A stretch of 64,000 bases of DNA, taken from positions 2,170,001 to 2,234,000 of the forward strand of contig NC_006396.1 of assembly GCF_000011085.1 (NCBI RefSeq), written 5' to 3'. The DNA is from Haloarcula marismortui ATCC 43049 (GTDB lineage Archaea; Halobacteriota; Halobacteria; Halobacteriales; Haloarculaceae). Shown here in pieces: positions 1-9,158 of the stretch; the stretch's first letter is position 1, and each line of letters starts with the position of its first letter. The translations under genes were made by a program, and so were the position numbers. The notes beneath the pieces are model-generated. The model had not been told where the DNA came from. It saw nothing but the letters and a program-made list of their open reading frames with translations, and made no database searches.

Positions 1-2076
1 GATCGACCGCATCGCCAGCGCCGAGACCTCGTTGACGAGAATCCGGGCACGGGTCCGCGAGTAGTCCTTGGCGATGGTGTCGACGATTTCGCCGCCGAAG
101 GCCCCGACGGCGTCCTCGTCGATAGTGCCGCCAGTCATCTGGCCGTCCTCGACGACGACAGTGTCGCCAGCAGAGGACGTGAACTCCAGATTCAGGTCGT
201 CCGGCAGCAGCTCCGAGAACAGCGAGCGGCCGGTCCAGTACTCCTCGCCGCCCTCGTCGACGCCGTCGGCCTCGGGCAGCTCGTCGATGCGGGTCGCCCG
301 GAGCAGGTCAAGCGCCTGCGTCTCGTTGAACTTCGGATTGGTGTGGGTCAGCAGGTAGGTCCCGCTGATGTGGTCCTGAATCGCGCCGATGATGTTCTCG
401 CCGAAGCGCGGGGAGAGCATCTGTTCCTGCACGCGCATGAGGACGCGGGCTTCGGCCCGGGCCTCCTCGTTTTGCAGGGCGTGCATGTTCATCTCGTCCC
501 CGTCGAAGTCAGCGTTGTACGGCGGACAGACCGTCGTGTTCAGCCGGAACGTCTTGTACGGCATCACGACGACCTCGTGGGCCATGATGGACATCCGGTG
601 CAGCGACGGCTGGCGGTTGAAGATGATGATGTCACCGTCGACCAGATGGCGGGACACTTCCCACTCCGCTTCGACCTTCTCCGCGAGTTCCTCGCAGTTC
701 TTCTCGGTCACCTTCAGTCGGCGGCCGTCCGGCCGCTTGACGTAGTTCGCGCCGGGGTGGGCTTCAGGCCCGTTGGAGACGTACCGTCGCGCTTCCTCAA
801 GGTTGCGCTCGGTGACGTTCATCGTCTGGGTCATCTCCTTGGCGACCCGGTCCGGCACACCGACCTCGTTCAGCGAGAGCGTCGGGTCCGGCGAGATGAC
901 GGTCCGAGCGGAGAAGTTCACGCGTTTCCCGGACAGCGACCCACGGAATCGGCCCTCCTTGCCTTTCAGGCGCTGGGAGAGGGTCTTCAGCGGCCGGCCG
1001 GAGCGGTGTCGCGCCGGCGGCGTGCCCGAAATCTCGTTGTCCATGAAGGTGGTGACGTGGTACTGCAGCAGTTCCCAGAGGTCCTCGATAATCAGCTGTG
1101 GCGCACCCGCCTCGCGGTTCTCCATGAACCGCTGGTTGATGCGGATGATGTCCACAAGCTTGTGGGTGAGGTCGTCCTCGGAGCGCTGGCCGTTGTCCAG
1201 CGTAATCGAGGGGCGAGCGGTGACCGGCGGCACCGGCAGCACCGTCAGAATCATCCACTCCGGTCGGGAGCGGGCCGGTTTCATCCCCAGCACTTCGATG
1301 TCCTCGTCCGGGATGTCCTCGAACCAGTCTCGGATATCGCTGGGCATGAGCTTGTTCATGTCCTCCTCGGTCAGGTCAACCGACAACGCCTTCTCTAGGG
1401 CCTTGCGGTCCTCCTGCCGGGGTCGGAACTCGCCGCTGAGAATCTCCTGAACGCGGCTGCTGTCGATGCCGGTTTCTTCGGAGAGCTCGATGGGCGAGAT
1501 CGGGTCCTCGGACTCCTCCATCGCGGCGGCGATCCGCTCGGGGTAGTCCGAGGCCAGCACGTCCTGCACCTCGTAGTAGGTGGTCGGCTTCTCGTGTTTG
1601 ATATCGTACTGCTTCTCGCCACAGAACGGACAGCGGTCCTTCTTGCGGGCCTGCCGGATGGCGGCCTTGGTCACGTCGTTGAGGTCGCGACCGAGGTCCT
1701 GGGTCCGTGTCAGTCGGTCAGCGAACTCGTCGCGCTCGTGCTCGTCGAGACAGAGCCGGGAGCACTCCCGGCAGGTCCCGCGCAGGAGTCGGCGGATGAG
1801 CTTCGCGAACCCGACGTGGATGACGGGCGCAGCGAGTTCGATGTGGCCGAAGTGGCCGTTACACGACCCGCTGTGTTTCCCGCAGGTCTTACACTCTAGA
1901 CCGGGGTCGATGACACCGAGTCGCGGGTCCATCAGCCCCATGTCGATGGGGAAGCCGTCGTCGTCGTACGTGTCGGCCGTAATCACTTTCGTGGCCGACA
2001 TCTCTCGGTACTCCTCTGGGTCCATCAGCCCGAAGCTGAGCTGCCCGATTTCCTGGGGTGTCTGTTGTGAGCTCAT
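1..2076 (-). CDS. rpoA1: DNA-directed RNA polymerase subunit A' (3' end outside window)
   Basis: Largest catalytic subunit of archaeal RNA polymerase, N-terminal part of the split beta'-like chain. The first 692 residues lie in the window and the rest runs off the left edge. Zinc-binding Cys/His residues are seen at C62, C65, C72 and H75, with further CxxC pairs near residues 102 and 150. The catalytic Mg-binding signature [10 protein letters not shown] occupies residues 521-530. The ATG overlaps the rpoB' stop by four bases (ATGA), which indicates translational coupling. It is the fourth gene of the H-B''-B'-A' operon. The separate A'' gene expected downstream is not in view. Confidence 0.97.
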   Translation of the reverse strand, partial: MSSQQTPQEIGQLSFGLMDPEEYREMSATKVITADTYDDDGFPIDMGLMDPRLGVIDPGLECKTCGKHSGSCNGHFGHIELAAPVIHVGFAKLIRRLLRGTCRECSRLCLDEHERDEFADRLTRTQDLGRDLNDVTKAAIRQARKKDRCPFCGEKQYDIKHEKPTTYYEVQDVLASDYPERIAAAMEESEDPISPIELSEETGIDSSRVQEILSGEFRPRQEDRKALEKALSVDLTEEDMNKLMPSDIRDWFEDIPDEDIEVLGMKPARSRPEWMILTVLPVPPVTARPSITLDNGQRSEDDLTHKLVDIIRINQRFMENREAGAPQLIIEDLWELLQYHVTTFMDNEISGTPPARHRSGRPLKTLSQRLKGKEGRFRGSLSGKRVNFSARTVISPDPTLSLNEVGVPDRVAKEMTQTMNVTERNLEEARRYVSNGPEAHPGANYVKRPDGRRLKVTEKNCEELAEKVEAEWEVSRHLVDGDIIIFNRQPSLHRMSIMAHEVVVMPYKTFRLNTTVCPPYNADFDGDEMNMHALQNEEARAEARVLMRVQEQMLSPRFGENIIGAIQDHISGTYLLTHTNPKFNETQALDLLRATRIDELPEADGVDEGGEEYWTGRSLFSELLPDDLNLEFTSSAGDTVVVEDGQMTGGTIDEDAVGAFGGEIVDTIAKDYSRTRARILVNEVSALAMRSI

Positions 2077-3899
2077 ACTGCGTCCTCCAGTTCGATCCGC
2101 GGGGCGATTCCGAGCGCCTTCATCTCGTCGAGTAGGAGCTTGAACGCGTAGGACATCTCGACCTCGTGGATGTCGGTCTCCTCCTCGCAGTTCGGACAGT
2201 AGATGCGCCGTTGCTCGACGTTCTCGACGGCGGTCATCCCACACTGTCCACAGACGTTGATCCACTCGCGGTCGGACTCATCGAGCAGGCGCTCCTTGAG
2301 CGCCATCGCCGCACCGTGCCCGATGAGCACGTCCCGTTCCATCTCACCCACACGCAGGCCACCTTCGCGGGCGCGCCCCTCGGTCGGCTGGCGGGTGAGG
2401 ACCTGCACCGGCCCGCGCGAACGGGCGTGCAGCTTGTTCGAGACCATGTGGTACAGCTTCTGGTAGAAAATATCGCCGACGAAGATCTCCGCGTCGATCT
2501 TCTCACCGGTCACACCGGAGTACATCGTCTCCTTGCCGCTAGAGTCGAAGCCGTGCTCTTCAAGCGAGCCACGGAGTTCATCCTCGTCCTCGCCGGTGAA
2601 GGCGGTACCGTCGACGCGGCGGCCTTCGAGCGCACCGACCTTTCCGCCAATCATCTCAAGGATGTGGCCGACGGTCATCCGCGACGGCAGTGCGTGCGGA
2701 TTGATGATGAGGTCCGGGACGACACCCTCCTCGGTGAAGGGCATGTCCTCCTGCGGGGCGATGTGGCCGACGACACCCTTCTGGCCGTGCCGTGACGCGA
2801 ACTTGTCCCCGAGTTCGGGGATGCGCTCGTCACGCACAGAGACCTTCGAAAGTTTCGAGCCGTCCTCGCCTTCCATTAGCGTGACCGTGTCCACGACGCC
2901 GGATTCGCCCGAGCGCATCGTCACGCTCGTCTCCCGACGTTTCTGCGGTGAGAGACCGCCCATGTCGTCCGGCTCTTCGAGGAACCGGGGCGGGCTGGTC
3001 TTGCCGAGCAGGACGGCGTTCTCGCCGACCTTCGTTTCGGGGTTGACGAGGCCATCGTCGTCGAGGTGCGTGTACGCTTCCTCGCCGCGTGCGCCACGAA
3101 CCTCGTCGTCAGGAATCTCGAAGCGGTCCTCCTGACCGCCGGGGTAGCGCCGTTCCTCGCCCTCGTAGGTACGGAAGAAGTGTGAACGGGCGAGCGCGCG
3201 GTCGACCGACCCCTGGTTCATCACGAGTGCGTCCTCGATGTTGAACCCCTCGTAGCTCATGACGGCAACGACGAAGTTCTGTGCCGCGGGGCGGTCGTCG
3301 TAGCCGATCTGTTCGGTGGTCTGGGTCTTGACCATCGACAGCTGCGGGTAGTGCAGCAGGTGCTGGCGCGTGTCCGGGCGAATTCGGTAGTTCGCCGACG
3401 GCAGGCCAAGCGACTGCTTGATCATCCCCGACCCCATCGTAATCCGGGGCGAGGCGTTGTGTTCGGGGTAGGGAATCATCCCGGCACCGATACCGAACAT
3501 CAGCTGCGGGTCGACTTCCAGGTGCGTGTGGTTGTCGGTGAGTTCGCCCTCGTCGACACCGACGAGGATGTCCTCCTCTTCCTCGGCGTCGATGAACTCA
3601 ACGAGGCCGCGTTCGACGAGCTCTTCGAATTCGAGCTCGCCCTCTTTGACCTGCTCGACCTCCTCGTCGGTCATCAGCGGCTCGCCGTCCTCGACGACCA
3701 GCAGCGGGCGTCGGGCACGGCCAGCGTCGGCGTTGATGATGACTTCCCCGGTCCGGTTCTTGACCGAGACGTTGACCATCTGGGAGACGTCCCCCCGTCG
3801 TCGCGCCTGTCGTACCTGTTCTGCGAGCTGTTCCGGGTCGGGATGTGTCCCAACCAGACTACCGTTTACGTATACCTTGGCTTCGCGTCCCTGACTCAT
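2073..3899 (-). CDS. rpoB1: DNA-directed RNA polymerase subunit B'
   Basis: C-terminal half of the beta-like RNA polymerase subunit, 608 residues, forming the nucleotide-binding and wall/clamp side of the active centre. In many archaea, including halophiles, beta is split into B'' and B'. Conserved blocks include [12 protein letters not shown] and [11 protein letters not shown] Cys4 zinc ribbon (CGQC ... YCPNC) lies near residues 550-572. The gene starts one base after the rpoB'' stop and overlaps rpoA' by four bases, so it sits within a tight operon. The start is unambiguous from the spacing. Confidence 0.97.
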   Translation of the reverse strand: MSQGREAKVYVNGSLVGTHPDPEQLAEQVRQARRRGDVSQMVNVSVKNRTGEVIINADAGRARRPLLVVEDGEPLMTDEEVEQVKEGELEFEELVERGLVEFIDAEEEEDILVGVDEGELTDNHTHLEVDPQLMFGIGAGMIPYPEHNASPRITMGSGMIKQSLGLPSANYRIRPDTRQHLLHYPQLSMVKTQTTEQIGYDDRPAAQNFVVAVMSYEGFNIEDALVMNQGSVDRALARSHFFRTYEGEERRYPGGQEDRFEIPDDEVRGARGEEAYTHLDDDGLVNPETKVGENAVLLGKTSPPRFLEEPDDMGGLSPQKRRETSVTMRSGESGVVDTVTLMEGEDGSKLSKVSVRDERIPELGDKFASRHGQKGVVGHIAPQEDMPFTEEGVVPDLIINPHALPSRMTVGHILEMIGGKVGALEGRRVDGTAFTGEDEDELRGSLEEHGFDSSGKETMYSGVTGEKIDAEIFVGDIFYQKLYHMVSNKLHARSRGPVQVLTRQPTEGRAREGGLRVGEMERDVLIGHGAAMALKERLLDESDREWINVCGQCGMTAVENVEQRRIYCPNCEEETDIHEVEMSYAFKLLLDEMKALGIAPRIELEDAV

Positions 3900-3900
3900 A

Positions 3901-5466
3901 TTAATCGTCCGCGGGCTGCTGTTCGATCGACTCGATACCGGGGATGCCCTGGACCCCCATCTCTGCGAGTTCCTGTTTGAGACCCTGTGGGTCCGATACG
4001 TCCTGTGACAGCTCCATCGCCTGGGCGAAGTTCTTCACCAGCCCACAGTTGGGGCCTTCAGGCGTCTCCGAGGGACAGATACGACCCCACTGGGTCGCGT
4101 GCAGGTCCCGTGCTTCGAAGTGTGGCTGGGAGCGACTGAGCGGCGAGCGCAGTCGCCGGAGGTGTGACAGCACCCCCATGAAGTCTGTCCGGTCAACCAG
4201 CTGGCTCACGCCAGAACGGCCGCCGACCCAGTTCCCCGTCGCGATCGGGTGTTCGAGTCGCTCAGTCAGCACGTCAGAACGAACGACCGTCGAGACGGAC
4301 AGCTGGCGGTTTCGCATGTTGGCCCGCTCAAGCTGGTATTTCACGTCCCGGGCGAGCTTGTTCAGCGCCGTCCGGAACAGGTCGGTCATCAGGTCGCCGC
4401 TGACCTTCAGCCGCTTGTTGGCGTAGTGGTCCTTGTCGTCAGATTCGCGGCGGCCCAGTGCCAGTTCGAAACACGCCTCGGCCATCCGGCAGAGGTAGAA
4501 CGCCTTGTTGATGCGGACTTCTTCTTCCTCGACGCCTTCCTCATGTAGATGCGGGAGGAGATAGCGGTCGATAACGTAGTTAGCTCGCTTGAGCTGGTAG
4601 TTCTTGCCCTGCCCGGAGGCGACACGCTTGCCCAGCGTCTCGATGGCTTCCTCGGTCGTCTGGACTTCGGCCTCCTCCAAGTTCTCCAGCATGAACTTCA
4701 CGATTTCCGGGTCCTCGCTGACGCGGTGGACGATCTCCTCGTCCGACTCCAGCCCCAGCGCGCGGACCAGCGTGACGAAGTCGATACTGCCCGAAACGGA
4801 CGGGAACGAGACTTCCAGCAGCCCGTCCCGCGTTCGTTCACACAGCACCAGTGCGCGGTACCCACGGCGCTGGGAGAACGTCTTGGCGACCTGCACCTCG
4901 TCGCCGTACTTGGTGTCGTACTCGGCAAGAATCTTGTTCGGGGCAAGGTCCTCACTGGTCATCAGCACCCGCTCGGAGCCGTTGACACAGAAGTAGCCAC
5001 CGGGGTCTGCAGGGTCCTCGCCGATGTCGATGAGTTCCTCGTCGGTGAAGCCCGCGATGTTACACTTGTTCGACCCGACCATGATGGGCATTCGCCCGAT
5101 CTTGGTCTCCGTCCGGTCGACGACTTCCTCCGGTTCTTCCTCGCCACCGCGAACGATGGCCATCTCCATGAACACCGGCGCGGAGTAGGTGATGTTTCGG
5201 AGTCGGGCTTCCTGCGGGTACAGCAGTTCCTCGCTGCCGTCAGCCTCGCGGACCCGTGGAGTGACGACGCGGACGTCGCCGAGTTCGACCCATACCGGTT
5301 CCTGCCCTTCCTTGTCACCGATGTCGGTCTCGATGGTCTCTTTCTCGTCGACGACCTGCTGCATTCCCCGGTCGAGGAATGCGTTGAACGAGCGGAAGTG
5401 GTGTTCGGCGAGCCGTTCCTTGGCGAAATATTCACGCGATATAGCGCGGCGATCTTGTGTGTCCAT
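3901..5466 (-). CDS. rpoB2: DNA-directed RNA polymerase subunit B''
   Basis: N-terminal half of the beta-like RNA polymerase subunit, 521 residues, containing the protrusion, lobe and fork regions. The block [11 protein letters not shown] followed by [28 protein letters not shown] is the universal fork region and ends at the usual B''/B' split point. The start codon shares one base with the rpoH stop (TAATG arrangement), and the stop is one base before rpoB'. The split is normal for this lineage and is not a frameshift: both halves have their own start and stop and conserved ends. Confidence 0.97.
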   Translation of the reverse strand: MDTQDRRAISREYFAKERLAEHHFRSFNAFLDRGMQQVVDEKETIETDIGDKEGQEPVWVELGDVRVVTPRVREADGSEELLYPQEARLRNITYSAPVFMEMAIVRGGEEEPEEVVDRTETKIGRMPIMVGSNKCNIAGFTDEELIDIGEDPADPGGYFCVNGSERVLMTSEDLAPNKILAEYDTKYGDEVQVAKTFSQRRGYRALVLCERTRDGLLEVSFPSVSGSIDFVTLVRALGLESDEEIVHRVSEDPEIVKFMLENLEEAEVQTTEEAIETLGKRVASGQGKNYQLKRANYVIDRYLLPHLHEEGVEEEEVRINKAFYLCRMAEACFELALGRRESDDKDHYANKRLKVSGDLMTDLFRTALNKLARDVKYQLERANMRNRQLSVSTVVRSDVLTERLEHPIATGNWVGGRSGVSQLVDRTDFMGVLSHLRRLRSPLSRSQPHFEARDLHATQWGRICPSETPEGPNCGLVKNFAQAMELSQDVSDPQGLKQELAEMGVQGIPGIESIEQQPADD

Positions 5467-5693
5467 TATTCTACCACCAGTCGATACACGACGGCTTCAT
5501 CCGTCGTTCTGGAGTCGCGGACGATCCGGACCACGTCACCGACTTCGGCGTCATCGGGCAGCGCCTTGTCGGTACGCTTGATCTTCGGAAGGTCCGTCTT
5601 CTTGATTTCATACTCAGTGAGTACTGCTTCGAGGTCATCCTCGTCGACGACGCTGTGGTCTGGGACGAGGTCGTGTTGACTTACATCTACCAT
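5466..5693 (-). CDS. rpoH: DNA-directed RNA polymerase subunit H
   Basis: Small archaeal RNA polymerase subunit, homologous to the C-terminal domain of eukaryotic Rpb5, 75 residues. It carries the family core from VPDHSVV through [28 protein letters not shown] to the C-terminal YRLVVE. The frame extends to 5780, but that would add 29 residues absent from the family, so the [14 protein letters not shown] start at 5693 is chosen. It is the first gene of the H-B''-B'-A' operon, and its stop overlaps the rpoB'' start by one base. Confidence 0.95.
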   Translation of the reverse strand: MVDVSQHDLVPDHSVVDEDDLEAVLTEYEIKKTDLPKIKRTDKALPDDAEVGDVVRIVRDSRTTDEAVVYRLVVE

Positions 5694-5770
5694 GTGTGTG
5701 CGTGTGCGTTTGGCCTGCTGCTGGAGAAGGTGGCTGTCACGAGATACTACAGGGCCGTACTGCCGGGGTG

Positions 5771-5779
5771 CATATAACA
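5771..5779 (-). promoter_or_regulatory. Putative TATA box of the rpoH-rpoB''-rpoB'-rpoA' operon
   Basis: On the minus strand the sequence reads GTTATATG. A start about 25 nt downstream would leave a leader of roughly 50 nt before rpoH. This is assigned by pattern only; no BRE or transcript data are available. Confidence 0.4.
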
Positions 5780-5930
5780 CTTACCAAGTCGCTCTGCCGT
5801 GGCTATCGGACCCGCCCACCCTCGCGGACTGCGGGCGTGGTTGCTCCTACCAACCACATGCAGCAGACCGGACATAGAACTTTGGGTCCCGTCATGTGCA
5901 CTCATCCCGGGGCGGGTCTCTTTGGAAAGT

Positions 5931-5938
5931 CTTAATAC
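5931..5938 (+). promoter_or_regulatory. Putative TATA box of the first tRNA-Asp gene
   Basis: CTTAATAC lies 32-39 nt before the tRNA 5' end, which fits an archaeal promoter giving a short pre-tRNA leader of about 10 nt. The second tRNA-Asp copy has no equally clear box in the 51-nt spacer, so the two may be co-transcribed. Confidence 0.5.
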
Positions 5939-5969
5939 CGACACCAAGGTACGAAGAAATGCAACGAAG

Positions 5970-6042
5970 GCCCGGATGGTGTAGTGGCCCATCATACGAC
6001 CCTGTCACGGTCGTGACGCGGGTTCAAATCCCGCTCCGGGCG
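5970..6042 (+). tRNA. tRNA-Asp (GTC), copy 1
   Basis: A 73-nt cloverleaf. The acceptor stem GCCCGGA pairs with TCCGGGC, the discriminator is G, the anticodon loop contains GTC and the T-arm is GCGGG-TTCAAAT-CCCGC. CCA is not encoded. It is identical to copy 2, 51 nt downstream. Confidence 0.97.
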
Positions 6043-6093
6043 TTCCTATTGCAACCAAACTGGCGAGCGCCATGCGGTGTGTGCTCGCAGTCT

Positions 6094-6166
6094 GCCCGGA
6101 TGGTGTAGTGGCCCATCATACGACCCTGTCACGGTCGTGACGCGGGTTCAAATCCCGCTCCGGGCG
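6094..6166 (+). tRNA. tRNA-Asp (GTC), copy 2
   Basis: A 73-nt gene identical over its full length to copy 1. The flanks differ after the first few bases, which share GTTCCTATTG downstream of both copies. This suggests tandem duplication of the gene together with a short 3' flank. Confidence 0.97.
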
Positions 6167-6239
6167 TTCCTATTGTGAACAATCCCGACGAGCACCGCTT
6201 AGCGTGTGCCCGTTATCGTGAGCGATGACACGCGCAACA

Positions 6240-6320
6240 GGGATTTGAATCCTGGAAGTCGCGCACAGCGAACGTAGTGAGCGAGCACGTCTTGCTCTGG
6301 TTCAAATCCCGCTCCGGGCG
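6240..6320. repeat. T-arm inverted repeat with a duplicated tRNA-Asp 3' end
   Basis: The right arm (6299-6320) is an exact 22-nt copy of the tRNA-Asp 3' end, T-arm plus acceptor strand and discriminator, followed by a T5 run. The left arm begins GGGATTTGAATCC and continues TGGAAGTCGCGC. This is the approximate reverse complement of the right arm and its 5' extension (GCACGTCTTGCTCTGG). The spacer contains GCGAACGTAGTGAGCG. Related structures occur next to tRNA-Thr and tRNA-Gly in this window. It could be an integration scar or a small repeat element; the function is unknown. Confidence 0.75.
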
Positions 6321-6615
6321 TTTTTCTGATTTTAACTCGACAAACGATGCGTTTCATCGCGTCGCTTTCGTTCTACATCTCAACCCAGTACACGCGTTAG
6401 TAGCTATTCAGTAGGCAGTAAACACCGCATACTTGCTGAGAAAACGGCACATACTGATATTACAAGAGCAGGGCAACAGCAGACGGCCGGGGAGTGCCCC
6501 CTTGGCCTGTCATAGTGTCCGTCCACCGGGGTCGGACGTGCTATCACTCCACGGGGGCTGGCATATGTTTTGTGTTGCTTGTAAGACGTGCCGATAAGCG
6601 ACTGCGGGCGACAAA

Positions 6616-6624
6616 CTGTTTACG
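6616..6624 (+). promoter_or_regulatory. Putative TATA box for the gene at 6646
   Basis: CTGTTTACG is centred about 26 nt before the ATG at 6646, the spacing of a leaderless halophile transcript. Confidence 0.45.
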
Positions 6625-6645
6625 AGGCCCCGCAAAAGAGGGGCC

Positions 6646-7299
6646 ATGGAGGACGTGGATGGCGAGGAAATGCCTGGCGCGATTGTCGAGGCGTTCCTCG
6701 AACGCGAGGAGGGCGTTCGGGCGCTGCTTGAGGAACTGGAGAAGCTCACTATCGAGGGCCGCCACGAGGAGGTCCGCGACCGTGTTCGCAATCTGGCAGA
6801 CAGCGACGAGTCGGTGTTTTACACCGTGGCGTTCAGTCTCACCAACTCGCGGCAGTTTTTCGGCGACGTGGAAGCACAGTTGGACGTGACCGCTGCGGAC
6901 CGGCTCCGGGACCTCGCCGACACGTTTCCCGCACTGGCCGAGCCGTTCAATATCGTTCGGACGGAGCGAGCGGACGACCGGCTCAATCCGGTGACGGACA
7001 CAAGCTACGCGGTGAGCTACCACCGCGGCATTGAGTCGCCAATGGTGACATACAGCCCGTTATCGGGCGAACAGGAGCTGTACGAGTCCCGCGGGACGCC
7101 AAGCGAGGTGTTGCGGGTCGCGTCCGACCTCACGAGCGCAACGACCGACGCGCTGGATGTGGCGATGGACAACGACTACTCGGTCAACACGGAAGAGCTG
7201 AGCGCGCTTATTGACCGCCGCGAAGAACTAGAGACAGAGCTGAGCAAGCTCCGGGACCAGCTCGACGAGCTTCGGCGGACGCCGGTTTCAGACGAATAG
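6646..7299 (+). CDS. Conserved haloarchaeal hypothetical protein with C-terminal coiled coil
   Basis: An acidic 217-residue protein with no signal peptide or membrane segment. The central part (about residues 50-150) is mixed alpha/beta with a PFNIVRTERADDR segment. The last 35 residues are a heptad-like helix rich in E, L and R (ELETELSKL, DQLDELRR), predicted to form a coiled coil and perhaps dimerise. I do not recognise a characterised family. Codon use is typical of the neighbours. The start is supported by a TATA-like box 26 nt upstream, implying a leaderless message. Confidence 0.8.
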   Translation: MEDVDGEEMPGAIVEAFLEREEGVRALLEELEKLTIEGRHEEVRDRVRNLADSDESVFYTVAFSLTNSRQFFGDVEAQLDVTAADRLRDLADTFPALAEPFNIVRTERADDRLNPVTDTSYAVSYHRGIESPMVTYSPLSGEQELYESRGTPSEVLRVASDLTSATTDALDVAMDNDYSVNTEELSALIDRREELETELSKLRDQLDELRRTPVSDE

Positions 7300-7373
7300 G
7301 GACTGACGGTTCGAAACCAGAGGCACAGAGCGGGACAGAGAGCAAACCCGAATCACAGTGCCGCAACTGGGGC

Positions 7374-7380
7374 GTTTATG
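7374..7380 (+). promoter_or_regulatory. Putative TATA box for the gene at 7415
   Basis: GTTTATG lies 35-41 nt before the ATG at 7415. This position favours 7415 over the upstream in-frame ATG at 7358, which lies before the box. Confidence 0.45.
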
Positions 7381-7414
7381 TGTCACGACCGTAAATGCAC
7401 AGGTACGATTTGCT

Positions 7415-7717
7415 ATGGGAATGGACCGACTAGAAGATCAGGTTGAGAAGGAGGGGCGGGACCTGTCGATCCTCGAAGCCGTCATCGAGAACGGGCCGAT
7501 CGGTATCGTTCGGCTCGCCGAGGAGACAGATGTCCCAAAACACAAGGTGCGGTACTCGCTACGGATGCTGGAAGACGACGAACTCATCGAGCCGACACCG
7601 CAGGGGGCGATTCCGGTGGACAACATCGACGAGCGAGTCGCAACGATCAACAACGGCATCGACCGGCTGGTCGAACAGCTGGACGGGTTGCGAGACGTGT
7701 TTGCGTCCGCAGAATAG
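7415..7717 (+). CDS. Small winged-helix transcriptional regulator-like protein
   Basis: A 100-residue protein. Residues 12-60 (LSILEAVIENGPIGIVRLAEETDVPKHKVRYSLRMLEDDELIEPT) form a winged helix-turn-helix of the kind seen in small archaeal DNA-binding regulators. The final 30 residues form an amphipathic helix (RVATINNGIDRLVEQL), probably for dimerisation. The downstream start at 7415 is chosen because the TATA-like box lies between it and the upstream in-frame ATG. The target is unknown. It is followed on the same strand by a phosphodiesterase but probably has its own promoter. Confidence 0.8.
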   Translation: MGMDRLEDQVEKEGRDLSILEAVIENGPIGIVRLAEETDVPKHKVRYSLRMLEDDELIEPTPQGAIPVDNIDERVATINNGIDRLVEQLDGLRDVFASAE

Positions 7718-7785
7718 CCGGACGACCAGTCGGCACCCGTTTCCGTGGCAGTAACCCTTTTCGAACGCCGACGTGATGCATCGGT

Positions 7786-8274
7786 ATGGATGTCGCTCTC
7801 ATCAGCGATTCGCACATCCCGTCCCGGGAACATGAGATTCCCCCGTCGTTCCGGGAACGCATCGAAGTCGCCGACCACGTCATCCACGCCGGTGATTTCG
7901 ACAGCAAAGGCGCGCTCGCTGACATCCGCCATATGGCGACGGAACTGACCGCCGTTTCGGGCAACATCGACCCGCAGATAGGGCTGCCGGAGCGGGCGAC
8001 AGTCGAACTCGGCGGCGTCACGTTTGTCGTGACACACGGCACTGGACCACACCAAGGCTGGGCGGACCGTGTCGCCATTGCGGTCCGCGAAGCGGCCGAC
8101 AGCAACGCCATCGGCGTCGCCGGCCACACCCACGAACAGACAGACATCGTCTACGAGGGCGTCCGGCTCCTGAACCCCGGCAGCGTCACAGGGGCCTCGC
8201 CGGCAGACCGCCCGACGATGCTGACCGCGACAGTCGAGGACGGGACGCTCAGCGTGGCCCAGCACGAACTGTAG
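7786..8274 (+). CDS. YfcE/MJ0936-type metallophosphodiesterase
   Basis: A 162-residue calcineurin-like phosphoesterase. Metal-ligand motifs are in the expected order: DSH near residue 8, GDF (HAGDFDS) near 41, GNID near 65, VTHG near 84 and GHTHEQ near 112. Family members hydrolyse phosphodiesters with Mn or Ni in vitro, but the cellular substrate is uncertain. The length matches the single-domain YfcE-like group. It stands between a small regulator and cofE on the same strand. A role in nucleotide turnover is possible but not shown by the sequence. Confidence 0.88.
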   Translation: MDVALISDSHIPSREHEIPPSFRERIEVADHVIHAGDFDSKGALADIRHMATELTAVSGNIDPQIGLPERATVELGGVTFVVTHGTGPHQGWADRVAIAVREAADSNAIGVAGHTHEQTDIVYEGVRLLNPGSVTGASPADRPTMLTATVEDGTLSVAQHEL

Positions 8275-8384
8275 CGCGGGTGGGTGATCGCCGTCACGCC
8301 CGAGATGTACCGGCAGCTGTTGCCACTATTGGCCGGCTTTGCAGCGAACGCGGGTCTTTTTCCGGCAGAGACCGCAGGAGCGGT

Positions 8385-9158
8385 ATGGAAGTCTTCGCGG
8401 TCGAGGGGGTGCCCGAGGTCCGCCCTGGCGATGATGTGGCCGAACTGCTCGTCGAGCAGGCCGACCTGCAGGACGACGACGTAGTCTGTGTCGCCAGCAC
8501 CATCGTTTCCAAGGCCAACGGACGCGGGCGGTCGCTGTCATCGTACGAGCCAAGCGGGCGTGCTGAGCGCATTGCGGCAACCATCGAAGACATCGCCGAC
8601 GAGGAGAAAGACCCGCGGATGGCACAGGCGATTCTCGACGAGTGCGAGGAGGTGCTGGTCGAAGCCCCCTTCATCCTCGGCGTGACGAAGTTCGGGCATA
8701 TCACCGTCAACGCGGGCATCGACCGCTCGAACGTGCCCGGCGCGGACCTTCTCTTGCTCCCCGAGGACCCGACGGCAGAGGCCGAAGCGATCCGCGACGG
8801 CATCCGCGAACACGCGGGAGTCGAACCCAGCGTCATCGTTACCGACACGTCGGGGCGGCCGTTTCGCCTCGGCCAGCGCGGCGTCGCGCTAGGCTGGGCC
8901 GGGCTCTCCGCCTCGCGGGACTGGCGGGGCGAACACGACCGCGACGGCCGCGAACTCGAAGCCACCGTTCAGGCCGTCGTTGACGAACTCGCCGCCGCAG
9001 CCAACCTCGTCACCGGCGAAGGCGACGGCGGAACACCCGCCGCAGTCGTCCGCGATTTCGACTTCGGCGACCACGCGGGCAGCGAGCAGCTGTTCCGCGA
9101 CCCGGAGAAGGACGTAGTCAGACAAGCACTCAGAGAGTGGTCCCATGTACGCGATTGA
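8385..9158 (+). CDS. cofE: Coenzyme F420-0:L-glutamate ligase
   Basis: A 257-residue GTP-dependent ligase that adds glutamates to F420-0 in coenzyme F420 synthesis. Characteristic segments are VVCVASTIVSKANGR, the DPRMAQAILDE region, the conserved ITVNAGIDRSNV and VIVTDTSGRPFRLGQ, near residues 45, 75, 105 and 150. The ATG at 8385 is preceded by a GGAG sequence 5 nt upstream, a purine-rich ribosome site. It overlaps the F420-dependent mer gene by 14 nt in another frame, so cofactor synthesis and a cofactor-using enzyme are translationally linked. Confidence 0.95.
   Translation: MEVFAVEGVPEVRPGDDVAELLVEQADLQDDDVVCVASTIVSKANGRGRSLSSYEPSGRAERIAATIEDIADEEKDPRMAQAILDECEEVLVEAPFILGVTKFGHITVNAGIDRSNVPGADLLLLPEDPTAEAEAIRDGIREHAGVEPSVIVTDTSGRPFRLGQRGVALGWAGLSASRDWRGEHDRDGRELEATVQAVVDELAAAANLVTGEGDGGTPAAVVRDFDFGDHAGSEQLFRDPEKDVVRQALREWSHVRD

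Larger units (their letters stand above)
6167..6645 (+). other. Intergenic region after the tRNA-Asp pair
   Basis: A 479-nt stretch with no convincing gene. It holds the tRNA-derived inverted repeat at 6240-6320, an AT-richer stretch around 6320-6475, and the promoter of the next gene at its right end. Short frames in it lack halophile codon bias. Confidence 0.6.

Noticed and set aside
3899-3903. RNA polymerase B subunit broken in two as a frameshift
   Set aside because: Separate B'' and B' genes are the normal archaeal arrangement, with proper start and stop codons.
343-5679. Long plus-strand open frames opposite the RNA polymerase genes (for example 343-1398 and 4549-5679)
   Set aside because: They are antisense shadows created by high GC at third positions; products lack known folds and the minus-strand rpo genes are certain.
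5694-5995. Several overlapping small frames between rpoH and tRNA-Asp
   Set aside because: They overlap promoter sequences and run into the tRNA gene; no conserved features.
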